Assembly: GCA_024742765.1 (NCBI GenBank)
Contig: JANSXT010000003.1
Span: 62,001 to 126,000, forward strand
Reading direction: 5' to 3'
DNA from: Phyllobacteriaceae bacterium
GTDB taxonomy: Bacteria; Pseudomonadota; Alphaproteobacteria; Rhizobiales; Rhizobiaceae
DNA: 64,000 nucleotides
The position numbers and the translations under genes were made by a program. The notes beneath the pieces were generated by a model, which was given only the letters and a program-made list of their open reading frames with translations, was not told the origin of the DNA and did no database searches. How positions within the stretch are numbered: position 1 is the stretch's first letter; each line of letters starts with the position of its first letter. This document shows positions 10,301 through 17,887 of the stretch, piece after piece.

Positions 10301-10500
10301 GGTTGCTTGCGCAGGGCGCTGACCCGAACAAAACCGTGCAAGAGCCCTCGGACCTGCTTGTAAAAAACCGCTCCGAATTCGCTTCGATCGGTGCCGATGC
10401 ACAGACACTGTTGGCGGAGCGTGCCACCACCGGCGGCGATGCGAGATTTGAGGACGACCAACGGATCGCCGCTGCGCTATGGGCGCGACAAAACCGCTGA
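7303..10500 (+). CDS. Multidomain peptidoglycan hydrolase with ankyrin tail
   Basis: This 1065-aa protein lacks a signal peptide. Residues 1-58 are a charged coiled-coil-like helix, then a PPPPP linker. Residues ~70-262 are an Amidase_3-type N-acetylmuramoyl-L-alanine amidase with H79 (VIGHTARAQG), E107, H158 (IELHFNATP) and E228 (LLEPFFGDN). Two glucosaminidase (FlgJ/LytG-like) domains follow at ~285-435 (WIEETGW, E326/E327) and ~470-612 (WALETNWGRSD, E507). Residues ~634-795 look like an L,D-transpeptidase/DUF5675-type fold with H749 (ILVHPGAG) and C760 (SVGCLNP). The end has one or two ankyrin-like repeats (~955-1010, DASGVTPLLASIDAGSAEAA). It could cut both glycan and peptide bonds of the cell wall, but needs an export or release route. 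It is first in a plus-strand run with the subtilase and SGNH genes. Confidence 0.8.
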   Translation: MTISELLKILSEGDRLKEDIAQFRRTLQDQGTDEVLAQQRALVEELEDLLDQLEPDAAVPPPPPSDILTPSGLALVIGHTARAQGAKGLSPPFPANDRTTNLHESHEYAWNMDLAQRIKQIADAAGIRCGLFFRDGVGIAGAYQAVKAWAPAATIELHFNATPSARGSLVLYGADASKEWAQALQTMMVGLYDRRGRFEDRGIHIPSAQHYRYGRKSVTQLHPSALLEPFFGDNPIDAALGIRLKQQLANGILRTFAAFTNNRLNPAAPVVDPAPPIAVSGDASIPDVPLLRQLITTYRDTQLAVTDLSEQAAARLKGITLAQWIEETGWARSELASLHSNFAGMKAIAEVERIIAEVPAAKVRYDAHDGRGVYLRFNDIPGFLRGYYMFLERSPYAGWRSHAEKSPHDFIRFIGRKWATKPGYAERVIALERRLKRAGIVAEDGRLFARDAPAPAGNGDRGGIVDPAKLTQNGATAVFLKVAGPLLADRAQLAPAQPVLVAQWALETNWGRSDLAVAHFNFAGVGWSNSLAGHAVAVPHPTDPARGQFCRFLSPEAFVAAVEHIITQTPEFEGWQDYLADHEKFASFLGRIWRPADGSYADKVRAIVSRITVTAPSHSAAPRGSGNAPVARQGVILRVDRVRSERRQGKSRDRTIGTYQLYVDGKAVDGVSGMMCETQGPGDNTATGKNSRRVEEGRYPLFTHSGSTKVGSITKFKTHGHTSNDGLGKPPMPSIRLGNTNRRTGILVHPGAGYVWSVGCLNPSETLHGAGDEIGYKDSRLRTISIIDAIKAALGGGFPDRNNKRIDGVTIEIVGEPGPAGSDALSGRADEAAFAQAELSNARNVFERRDSATVIGSEQAFAALAAAMSASAILGRPEPGEINNALEIGIELRALRGEDGETLWHPWALAHASALAQNNELREPIIAQLLNVAGHLAADGVPIHEGQVSPSPTVTAATLNAPETLAVLAELGAPLDDHDASGVTPLLASIDAGSAEAALWLLAQGADPNKTVQEPSDLLVKNRSEFASIGADAQTLLAERATTGGDARFEDDQRIAAALWARQNR

Positions 10501-10544
10501 AACAAGCGGAACTGGTATGAGGATTGCCAAAAAAGGGTTCAGAG

Positions 10545-11783
10545 ATGCGATACTTGCTAGTACCGCGGGAGGACACCGGAGACACTCTGGTGAGCAAACA
10601 AATGCCGCTGTCGGTTGAAGCGCGCGCGGCTAGCTACGGCGAATTGAAGACAATGCGCCAGACCGAAGCGCGGAGCGAGCGGGGGCGGCGCCATCGGGGC
10701 TTGCTTCGCGAGATCGCTGGCGATCTCGGCAGGGCCGACGCGCCGGTGCGTGTGCTGGCGACGCCTGAGCGGGAAACGCCAGTGACCGGCGCAACCGTGA
10801 TCGAAGGCGAAGCCAAGGTCGCGGCTGCGCTCGCGAACGCGCTGGAAGATCACGAGGTGGTTGAGGACATGACCATCGACCTGATCGAGCCGATCCCTTG
10901 GGGGGATGTTCTCGCGACAGCCAGTTCGCCCACCATTGATGCTGACCTTTGGCACCTGGAAAAAATCGGCCTTGCTAAGGCGCGGCAGAACGGATTTGCG
11001 CTCGACGGGAGCGGCGTAACCGTTGGCGTGCTCGACACCGGCGTCGCCGAGGTTCCCGAACTCCAAAGGAGAATTACCTCCTCGGTAACCCTCAATCTGG
11101 AGACTTGGAATGGTGACCCGCAATCACCCTCGATCGATAGCCTTGCGACAGGGCACGGCACAGCAGTCGCATGCCTTATCGCAGGCAAGACGATCGGTGT
11201 CGCGCCCGGGGCCAGCATCGCGGCCGTCACCATGCTTCCTGATGCCGGACGCGGCTCGTTAAGCGAGTTTGTGATCGCGATGGAATATGTGGGCGCCAAC
11301 ACTGAAATCCGAATCCTCAATATGTCTGCCGGAAAGCACGGGTTCGAGCCGCGGATGCGTCTTTTGGCAGGCATGATTCGTCGCGCAAACGTGCTGGCTG
11401 TGGTGGCGGTCGGCAACGAGGGCGAGAACACGTCGAGAAGCCCTGGCAACTACCCCGAAGTTATCAGCGTTGGCGCGAGCAACAGGAAAGACCACGTGTG
11501 GGCGTCCAGCGGTGGCGGCATGCTGGTGATCGACGACATGCAGCATACCGTCCCAACCCTCGTCGCCCCTGGAGAGGCGGTTTGTGCGATCTCGCCCGTG
11601 GGCAACTACTGGACGTCGAGCGGGAGCTCGCTCGCAACGCCAATTGTATCCGGTGTTGCCGCTCTTCTGCTTCAGGAAGACCCGAGTTTGACCGCAGCGG
11701 CGCTACGGAAGAAGCTTATCGACTCTTGCCATAATCTTGGCGTCCCAAAGGAACGGCAGGGATATGGCCGCGTGCAGCTGTGA
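10545..11783 (+). CDS. Subtilisin-like serine protease (S8)
   Basis: I start this gene at the ATG at 10545 (MRYLLVPRED), preceded by GGGTTCAGAG; a TTG at 10524 is the only longer option. It is 412 aa. The catalytic triad is D164 (VGVLDTGV), H204 (GHGTAVACLIAG) and S362 (SGSSLATPIVSG), with oxyanion N291 (VAVGNEGEN). Residues ~65-115 resemble an I9-type inhibitory propeptide (VRVLATPERETP ... EVVEDMTIDLI), so it is probably a zymogen. No Sec signal is present, which is unusual for a subtilase. It lies 44 bp after the multidomain hydrolase and is probably co-transcribed. A likely role is to process itself and a partner in the cassette. Confidence 0.85.
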   Translation: MRYLLVPREDTGDTLVSKQMPLSVEARAASYGELKTMRQTEARSERGRRHRGLLREIAGDLGRADAPVRVLATPERETPVTGATVIEGEAKVAAALANALEDHEVVEDMTIDLIEPIPWGDVLATASSPTIDADLWHLEKIGLAKARQNGFALDGSGVTVGVLDTGVAEVPELQRRITSSVTLNLETWNGDPQSPSIDSLATGHGTAVACLIAGKTIGVAPGASIAAVTMLPDAGRGSLSEFVIAMEYVGANTEIRILNMSAGKHGFEPRMRLLAGMIRRANVLAVVAVGNEGENTSRSPGNYPEVISVGASNRKDHVWASSGGGMLVIDDMQHTVPTLVAPGEAVCAISPVGNYWTSSGSSLATPIVSGVAALLLQEDPSLTAAALRKKLIDSCHNLGVPKERQGYGRVQL

Positions 11784-12069
11784 GCCGTCATCAACAATCG
11801 CTGAGATGCGCTCGGAGTGCCGGAGCGGCAGGCGCCACCGAGCCGCCAAACGAGGGGCGACAACTTGGGCGCCACGCTTTTGGAGATCAACGGCGGCAGC
11901 GCCACGAACCCACCTGACGCCTGTATCTGGCGGGGTCGCCGAACGAAGCTTGTCAAGTGGCGGAGGTGACCGCGTAACCATAGCGCGCCCACGCGCCAAG
12001 GTGTCTGGCGCCTACCTACGAGACACCAAGTCATCGCACTTTGGTTCTCAACAGATGGAGGTGAACGCC

Positions 12070-13083
12070 ATGTCAAAGCTTAGCTATCCCGATCTCCTTG
12101 CAAAACTCCATGATCCGGACATACCTGAGAAGGAACTCCGCCAGTATCTGAAGGCCGACACGCGCGGTGGCCCGTTCGCTCCAGTGGTTGTCCCGAATGA
12201 AGAGACTGTATCGGTCAGTCAGGACGAGATGGAGGCAGCCAGTGCGATGGCGTTTGGCAATGGCCTAGCCCGCTGGCGCCGCAACCGCCGCTTCCAAAAA
12301 CGCCGTGCGGGTGGCGAACGTCTTCCGGTCCTCGTTTCCGAGGGCGACTCTTGGTTCCAGTTTCCGTTTCTGATCGACGACGTCGTCGACCAACTCGACA
12401 GCCGCTATCTGATCAAGAGCCTTGGCGCCGCGGGCGATACGTTGTCCAACATGTTGGCGCAGCAGGAGTATTTGGGCGCCTTGCGCGAGCTCCAGGGCGA
12501 CGTTAGGGCGTTCATGTTGTCCGCCGCTGGCAACGATGTCATCGGCGCCGACGCGAATAACGTTTCAGCGTTATCAAAGATCCTTCGGTTCGGCGGGAGC
12601 GGTAATGATCCACTGGAACATATCAATCGGGACGTATTCGCAAACGTGCTGGGCGATGTCACGGACGGATACCGCGCCGTTATCCGAAGCATCCGCGCAG
12701 AACCCGGCTTGAAAACGCTGCCGATCCTGATCCACGGCTACGATTACCCCTTCCCTTACCCCTTCATCGATGGCGGCACTCCCGACCCGCGCGCGATGGT
12801 CATTTACGCCGCCCGCGATCAGTGGCTCGGCTCGGCATTCAAGTCCAAAGATATCGCCGACCCCGGCTTGCGTCGCGAAATCCTTAGATTCCTGATCGAC
12901 GCGCTCTACGACACGCTGCAGGCGATTGCTCGCACAGACAGCAATGTACATGTCGTCAATTGCCGTGGTACACTGACAGAGCCCTCCGACTGGAATGACG
13001 AGATCCATGGTACCGACGCGGGGTTCGACAAGATCGCTGCGATGTTCGAACGCACGCTTGAGAGATTGGCCCCGATGGTCTGA
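12070..13083 (+). CDS. SGNH (GDSL-like) hydrolase
   Basis: The frame is open from 11737, but the strong GGAGGTGA six bases before the ATG at 12070 sets the start (MSKLSYPDLLAK); 337 aa. The four SGNH blocks are present: S94 (VSEGDSWFQFP), G122 (LGAAGDTL), N155 (SAAGNDVIG) and D310-x-x-H313 (NDEIHGTDAG). Residues 1-85 are a charged helical extension without a signal peptide. Family members deacylate esters, including O-acetyl groups on cell-wall sugars; the substrate here is unknown. It is last in the plus-strand run, 286 bp after the subtilase, and that gap could hold its own promoter. In this context an esterase acting on peptidoglycan or a lipid is plausible but unproven. Confidence 0.8.
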   Translation: MSKLSYPDLLAKLHDPDIPEKELRQYLKADTRGGPFAPVVVPNEETVSVSQDEMEAASAMAFGNGLARWRRNRRFQKRRAGGERLPVLVSEGDSWFQFPFLIDDVVDQLDSRYLIKSLGAAGDTLSNMLAQQEYLGALRELQGDVRAFMLSAAGNDVIGADANNVSALSKILRFGGSGNDPLEHINRDVFANVLGDVTDGYRAVIRSIRAEPGLKTLPILIHGYDYPFPYPFIDGGTPDPRAMVIYAARDQWLGSAFKSKDIADPGLRREILRFLIDALYDTLQAIARTDSNVHVVNCRGTLTEPSDWNDEIHGTDAGFDKIAAMFERTLERLAPMV

Positions 13084-13312
13084 TGGGACGTCTTTTTCGG
13101 TGTTTGCCGCGCCGGCCAATGCGGCAACTAAACGACAAGGCCGCTATGGGCCGCTTCAGTCGGTGCGGACATAGACTATACGGGGACTGGCATGAGGCGC
13201 AGCATCGAACGTGCTCCCAAGAATCATCCTTGCGTTGAGATTAGAGCGCTCCGGAGGTTTTGAAGCGCTATCCGATGCACCCTCGGCGGGTGATAGAGTT
13301 TTTGAGCCGTGA

Positions 13313-13682
13313 TCAGCAACACGGGCTGGTTGCGTGTGCCAATTTCATGAGCGCTGCCGGTACATTGTTTCCGATTGCACCGTGTGGCCGTTGCTCGTTG
13401 TAGTCTCTACGCCAAGCCTCCAACTTTTCCGCTGCGTCCGCAAGGCTCAAGAACCAATGCGTATTCTGGCATTCGGCTCGCAGCCGTCCGTTGAACGCCT
13501 CGATAAAGGCGTTGTCGGTCGGTTTGCCTGGCCGTTAACAGTCGAGCGTGACGCCGCGCTGATAGGCCCACAAATCCATGTCGCGCGGGATGAACTCGGA
13601 GCCTTGGTCGACACGGATCTTCTTCGGATAGCCGATCTGGCCGCAAATGCGATCCAGTGTCGCAACCACATCTTCGCCGCGA
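13313..13682 (-). pseudogene. IS3-family OrfB C-terminal fragment
   Basis: On the minus strand the sequence reads, across frames, KPTDNAFIEAFNGRLRAECQ and then WRRDYNEQRPHGAIG, the region around the catalytic Glu and the C-terminal YN..RPH motif of an IS3 OrfB, preceded by KIRVDQGSEFI with the second Asp. The N-terminal half is absent because element C begins at 13683. Bases 13084-13312, between the SGNH gene and this fragment, contain no gene I can recognise. Confidence 0.75.
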
Positions 13683-13747
13683 TGGAGCAGCCCCCTGAAA
13701 GGGGCCACCAACTGGGATAGTTTATCCCTTAAATTGGAGGATCAGCG

Positions 13748-14026
13748 ATGGCTGGAAAGCGAGAGAAGCCCGAAGAGATTGTATTGAAGCTTCGGCAAGT
13801 TGAAGTTCTGCAGGGACAGGGTGCTACGATTGCCGAGGCGGTGCGCGAGATCGGCATGACGGAGCAGACGTTCTATCGATGGCGAAAGCTCTATGGTGGG
13901 ATGCAGCGGTCACAGTTCGCACGGTTGAAAGAGCTGGAGAAGGAGAACCAGCGGCTGCGGCGGGCGGTATCCGATCTCACCTTTGACAAGCTCATTCTGA
14001 CGGAAGCTGCAAAGGGAAACTTCTGA
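13748..14026 (+). CDS. IS3-family transposase OrfA
   Basis: This intact 92-aa OrfA starts MAGKREKPEEIVLKLRQ, nine bases after a TTGGAGGAT ribosome-binding site. It has the helix-turn-helix (EAVREIGMTEQTFYRWRKL) and the coiled-coil helix (LKELEKENQRLRRAVSDL) typical of IS3 OrfA. The equivalent gene in element B has two in-frame stops. The partner OrfB here is broken. Confidence 0.85.
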   Translation: MAGKREKPEEIVLKLRQVEVLQGQGATIAEAVREIGMTEQTFYRWRKLYGGMQRSQFARLKELEKENQRLRRAVSDLTFDKLILTEAAKGNF

Positions 14027-14058
14027 GCCCTTCGCGTCGCCGCAAGTGCATCGACCAT

Positions 14059-14873
14059 GTGCGGCGGGAGCTTGGCGTATCGGAACGCCGCGCCTGCCGC
14101 ACAATCGGTCAGCATCGGTCTACGCAACGCAAGGCGCCCCAGGGTCGAGCCGATGAGCAGCGTCTGACCGATGACATCATCGAGCTGGCCGATCAATACG
14201 GGCGCTACGGATATCGGATGGTGACCGGCTTGCTGAACAACGCAGGCTGGAATGTGAGCCACAAGCGGGTTGAGCGTATCTGGCGACGCGAAGGGCTGAA
14301 AGTCCCACAGAGGCAGAAGAAGAAAGGCCGGCTTTGGCTGAACGACGGGTCGTGCGTTCGTCTGCGGCCCGAGCGCCCCAACCACGTCTGGTCCTATGAC
14401 TTCGTTTAGGATCTGACCGATGACGGGCGGGACTATCGAACACTGAATGTTATCGACCAATACACCAGGGAGGCGCTGATGATCCGCGTCGATCGCAAGC
14501 TCAATTCAACCGATGTGCTGGACACTCTGACCGACCTGTTCATCCTGCGGGCTCGCCGGAATACATAAGATCCGACAATGGCCCAGAATTTATTGCTCAA
14601 AAGGTGCGGGACTGGATTGGCGCCGTCGGGGCGAAGACGGCCTATATCGAGCCGGGATCACCTTTGGAGAACGGATAATGCGAAAGCTTCAACGCCAGGT
14701 TCCGAGAAGAGCTTTTGAACGGTGAAATCTTCTATGGTCTGCGGGAGGCAAAAATCCTGATCGAGCGATGGCGGGTTCACTACAAGACGATCAGGCCGCA
14801 CAGCGCACTGGGCTATCAGCCGCCAGCGCCGGAGAGCATCGTTCCGATCGACCAGAGGCCAGCGATGCACTAA
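14059..14873 (+). pseudogene. IS3-family transposase OrfB, interrupted
   Basis: The frame reads LGVSERRACRTIGQHRST through HVWSYDFV, then meets an in-frame TAG at 14407. Beyond it the same frame continues (DLTDDGRDYRTLNVIDQY) to a frameshift near 14560, after which a second frame gives IRSDNGPEFIAQKVRDWIG and REELLNGEIFYGLREAK with the catalytic residues. A further stop interrupts the frame just before CESFNARF (14679). One nonsense codon plus an indel already inactivate it. Confidence 0.85.
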
Positions 14874-14908
14874 CAATCAATATGGACCACTCAGGTGGGG
14901 GCACGCCA

Positions 14909-15528
14909 CATTCCACTTTGGCCATGCCATTGCAGATTTGCGCAATGACTATTTTGAGGATCCGACATGGGGTCTCAATGGCATGCGGCGCGTGCGTGAA
15001 TCGGTGCGCATCCCCACCGCGACAAACACGGTGGTGATCAATCTCGAGCAATTGGCCGCCAATGTGCTCAATCCCGCGGTTGACGTCATTTTGCTCGACA
15101 CGACATTCTGGGGTGGAATTCGCCCCTGTATCAAGGCGGCCAACATCTGCAGTGCCTTCCAACTGGGCATCGCTGAGCATTCATCCGGTGAACTCGGCAT
15201 TCAATTGGCCACAATGCTTCACTTGGGAGCGGTATTGCCCAACCTGGTTTTTACCGCTGATGCGCACTATCACCACCTTTTGGACGACGTGATCGTTGGC
15301 GGGCCGATGCCATATCGCAATGGTGCGATTAAAGTGCCTGACGCCCCAGGGTTGGGCGTCGAATTGGATCGCGAGAAGCTGAAGCAATATTCGGAGTACT
15401 ACCAGGAATTCGGCGGCTACCCCTATGATCGTGACCCGGGCCGCCCGGGATGGTTCTCTTTGGTGCCGAACACCCGTTGGGCCGACCCGTCCTTGCCTGC
15501 CGACGCAACCGTGGAATTGCAACGATGA
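14909..15528 (+). pseudogene. Enolase-superfamily sugar-acid dehydratase, 5' truncated by IS
   Basis: Only the last ~205 residues of a mandelate racemase/muconate lactonising enzyme-type protein remain. The frame runs straight out of the IS end ([20 protein letters not shown]). Metal-ligand regions YFEDPTWG and [11 protein letters not shown] and the C-terminal barrel motif [16 protein letters not shown] survive, but the N-terminal capping domain and the first catalytic Lys motif are lost. Full family members are about 370-450 aa. It overlaps the SMP-30 gene by 4 bp (ATGA), so it was the upstream member of an operon for sugar acid breakdown. It has no start codon or promoter of its own. Confidence 0.8.
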
Positions 15529-16436
15529 TCGGGCCGATCACACGACTGTCCGGCACTCCCGGCTGCTCGGTTGCAGAGAGCCCAATCTACGATCCCGAAA
15601 CGGGAGCGCTTTACTGGGTTGATATCATCGGCAAGCAAGTGTTCCGCTATGCGATCGCAGACGAACAGCTGACCACATGGCAAACCGAAGATTTTCCAAC
15701 CGCGATCGCGCTGTCGTCCCGGCCCGGCCGAGCCGTTCTGGCGTTTGCGGGAGGGGTTGCCGATTTCGACCTTGAGTCCGGCGAAGCAGACATGCGTTGC
15801 GTGCCTGATGCCACAGACGGCAATCGGCTCAACGAGGGCAAGTGTGATCCTCAGGGACGATTCTGGGTCGGTTCCATGCAGACAAACCTCAATCCCGATG
15901 GCAGCGGACGGGAGATGGATCGACACAGCGGTGCGCTGTTTCGGATCGACAGCGACTTTGCTTCGTCCCGTCATTCCAAGCATGAATTCGGGATCTCCAA
16001 CACGCTTGCATGGTCACCGGACAGCAGAACGCTATATTGCGGCGACACGCTTCGAAACGTCATCTTCGCCTATGACTTCGACCCCGAAAACGGAGAAGTC
16101 GGCAACCGTCGCGTGTTGTGCGAGGGATATAAGAGAGGCCTGCCGGATGGATCCGCCATCGACGCAGACGGATGCCTTTGGAACGCGCGGTTTGGTGGCG
16201 GCGTTGTTATTCGGATTACGCCGAACGGTTGTGTGGACCAGGAGATTGAAGTGCCCGCCACCAATCCGACGAGTTGCTCCTTTGCCGGCCCGGATCTGCG
16301 CACGCTCATTATCACCTCAGCCAGTTTCACGCTGTCCGAGGATCAATTGAAGGCAAACGCGTTCGAGGGCGCGGTGCTGCGCTGCGAAGTTGGCGTTTCC
16401 GGTATTACCGACAACAAGTTCCAACAGTTGACGTGA
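15525..16436 (+). CDS. SMP-30/gluconolactonase-family lactonase
   Basis: The start is the ATG at 15525 in ATGATC, overlapping the stop of the truncated dehydratase; 303 aa. It has the six-bladed SMP-30 propeller signatures: [18 protein letters not shown] at the N terminus with the metal-binding Glu, [19 protein letters not shown] with the metal-binding Asn, and [20 protein letters not shown] with the metal-binding Asp. Such enzymes hydrolyse aldonolactones in the cytoplasm. With an aldonate dehydratase upstream the original pathway was lactone to aldonate to 2-keto-3-deoxy acid. Because element C removed the operon promoter and the dehydratase start, expression now depends on IS-derived or cryptic promoters. 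A second SMP-30 lies at 45786-46664. Confidence 0.85.
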   Translation: MIGPITRLSGTPGCSVAESPIYDPETGALYWVDIIGKQVFRYAIADEQLTTWQTEDFPTAIALSSRPGRAVLAFAGGVADFDLESGEADMRCVPDATDGNRLNEGKCDPQGRFWVGSMQTNLNPDGSGREMDRHSGALFRIDSDFASSRHSKHEFGISNTLAWSPDSRTLYCGDTLRNVIFAYDFDPENGEVGNRRVLCEGYKRGLPDGSAIDADGCLWNARFGGGVVIRITPNGCVDQEIEVPATNPTSCSFAGPDLRTLIITSASFTLSEDQLKANAFEGAVLRCEVGVSGITDNKFQQLT

Positions 16437-16855
16437 TCATCAGCCAGTTTTGGGTCCAAACCGGCGTGAGCGGATTTTCTTCGCAAACAACGCTCCATCA
16501 TCCTTGTCATCAGGTGGTGCATGTTTGACATAACACCCGCCTGGAAGCAAAGGCCGGAACGGTTGCACTATCATCACCGGCGGCTGTACAGGCCAAGACT
16601 GTCTGCGTTCCAGCTATTGTCCATCCGGGTGCTATTTCATCATTCGTGAATGGCTGCTTTGGCTGCCGCGCTGTGGAGCGATCTTCCGGGGCGGTCTAGC
16701 AAACAAGATGTCGCGAGTGCGTCCAGCAATTTCGCATTAGGTCCGCAATGGGGCTCGGAACTGCCAATTGGTGAGCGACTGTTCGTGGCGGCAGAGCGGA
16801 CATTTTGGGTCGATTTGCAATCAATCGCCACCCTCGGGTGGACGCGCACAGATTT
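16437..16855. other. Gap between convergent genes, no gene seen
   Basis: This stretch separates the SMP-30 gene from the end of the SIS operon. It contains a plus-strand open frame that I do not believe is a gene, and within it the 37-bp repeat listed separately. No clear terminator hairpin with a T-run was found. Confidence 0.5.
16754..16790 (+). repeat. 37-bp dispersed repeat, copy 1
   Basis: CTCGGAACTGCCAATTGG at 16754 starts a 37-bp block that recurs at 35813-35849 with two mismatches. In one frame both copies encode SELPIGERLFVA, and both mismatches are third-position and synonymous (GAA/GAG and GTG/GTT). It lies in an intergenic region here. Confidence 0.75.
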
Positions 16856-17887
16856 TCAGACCGTTTTGGTGACCTTACTTAGCCCTGGTGGATGGTCCGG
16901 GTCGCAGCCCAGCTGCACAGACAGTGTTTCAACAAGTCTATAGAAGGCCGCGATCTGAATGATTGGCGTCAGTGCAGCCTCGGCCGCCGTCGGCACGGCG
17001 ATGTCGCCATTTTCGCTGTCGATGCGAAGAGCCGGGGCGCCGGCCACCTGCATCGCCTGACAAGCCTCAACCACCGAGGCGCGGCCGGCATCATCTGGCA
17101 CAAAGGCGAGCACAGCCACGCCGCGTCCGGCCAGAACGGATGGCCCGTGCATGATTTCGGCAGCGCTATAAGCTTCGGCATGAAATTGGCACGTCTCCTT
17201 CAGTTTCAATGCCGCCTCCCCGGCGGCCGCCATGGCGGGGCCGCGCGAAACGGTAAGCACCGAAGGCGCGGCCGCAATAGCCTTCAACGCATTGGCTGGA
17301 GGGGCGGCTATGGCGGTGTCGAGCGTCGCCGGCAATGCCCTGATGCCATCCAGCAAAGCATCGTTTTCCGTCATGGCGCCGACAATCGCCGCAATGGCTA
17401 CCAGGCTGCATACAAACGACTTGGTGGCGGCGACCGCTTCTTCCCTGCCTGCCTTTAGATCGATCACATCGCTTGCAATTCTGCCAACGGGCGATTCCAG
17501 CGTGTTGAGCAAAGCGATAATCCGCGCGCCGCCACTTGCAGCGGCCCTCTGCAACTCGACTAGGTCAGGGCTGCCGCCGGATTGCGAAACAGTCAGGCAC
17601 ACCATGTTTCGTGCGTGAAGAGATGCGCCGTAAACAGAGGAGACCGAAGGACCCAAGGAGGCGACTGGAATCCCTGCCCGGCTTTCGACAAGATATTTGA
17701 AGTACAGCGCAGCCTGATCGGATGTGCCGCGTGCGCAGGTCAAAATGGCTGGCGGCGGGTCGTCGCGCAGCGACTGGCCGAGCGCAATGCATCGATCCAG
17801 CCCTTGATCGATGAACCGCTGCACTGCATGCGGAATTTCGGCGATCTCCCGCGCCATCTGAGTCTGCAATGGAATAATCTGGCCCAT
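16856..17887 (-). CDS. SIS-domain sugar-phosphate isomerase/deaminase
   Basis: This 343-aa protein starts at the ATG at 17887, overlapping the stop of the ATPase gene by one base. It carries two SIS (sugar isomerase) domains: residues ~48-180 with the phosphosugar-binding CARGTSDQAALYFKYL and VSQSGGSPDLV loops, and ~200-330 with the LKLKETCQFHAEAYSAAE helix typical of GlmS/AgaS-type isomerases. There is no glutaminase domain, so it is a catabolic isomerase or deaminase rather than GlmS. As the last gene of the ABC operon it probably acts on an imported amino sugar or glycated compound after phosphorylation or deacylation. The precise substrate cannot be read from sequence. Confidence 0.8.
   Translation of the reverse strand: MGQIIPLQTQMAREIAEIPHAVQRFIDQGLDRCIALGQSLRDDPPPAILTCARGTSDQAALYFKYLVESRAGIPVASLGPSVSSVYGASLHARNMVCLTVSQSGGSPDLVELQRAAASGGARIIALLNTLESPVGRIASDVIDLKAGREEAVAATKSFVCSLVAIAAIVGAMTENDALLDGIRALPATLDTAIAAPPANALKAIAAAPSVLTVSRGPAMAAAGEAALKLKETCQFHAEAYSAAEIMHGPSVLAGRGVAVLAFVPDDAGRASVVEACQAMQVAGAPALRIDSENGDIAVPTAAEAALTPIIQIAAFYRLVETLSVQLGCDPDHPPGLSKVTKTV

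Larger units (their letters stand above)
13683..14908 (+). mobile_element. IS3-family element C
   Basis: The ends are TGGAGCAGCCCCCTGA at 13683 and the complement of TGGCGTGCCCCCACCTGA ending at 14908, giving an imperfect inverted repeat and a 1226-bp element. It is related to element B (3383-4599) but opposite in orientation, and the pair flanks the protease/hydrolase cassette. Flanking bases show no target duplication. It interrupts an older IS3 fragment on its left and the 5' part of a sugar-acid dehydratase gene on its right. Confidence 0.8.

Noticed and set aside
3383-14908. Cassette as a recent composite transposon
   Set aside because: Both IS copies are inactive and diverged, and no target duplications were found at the outer ends.
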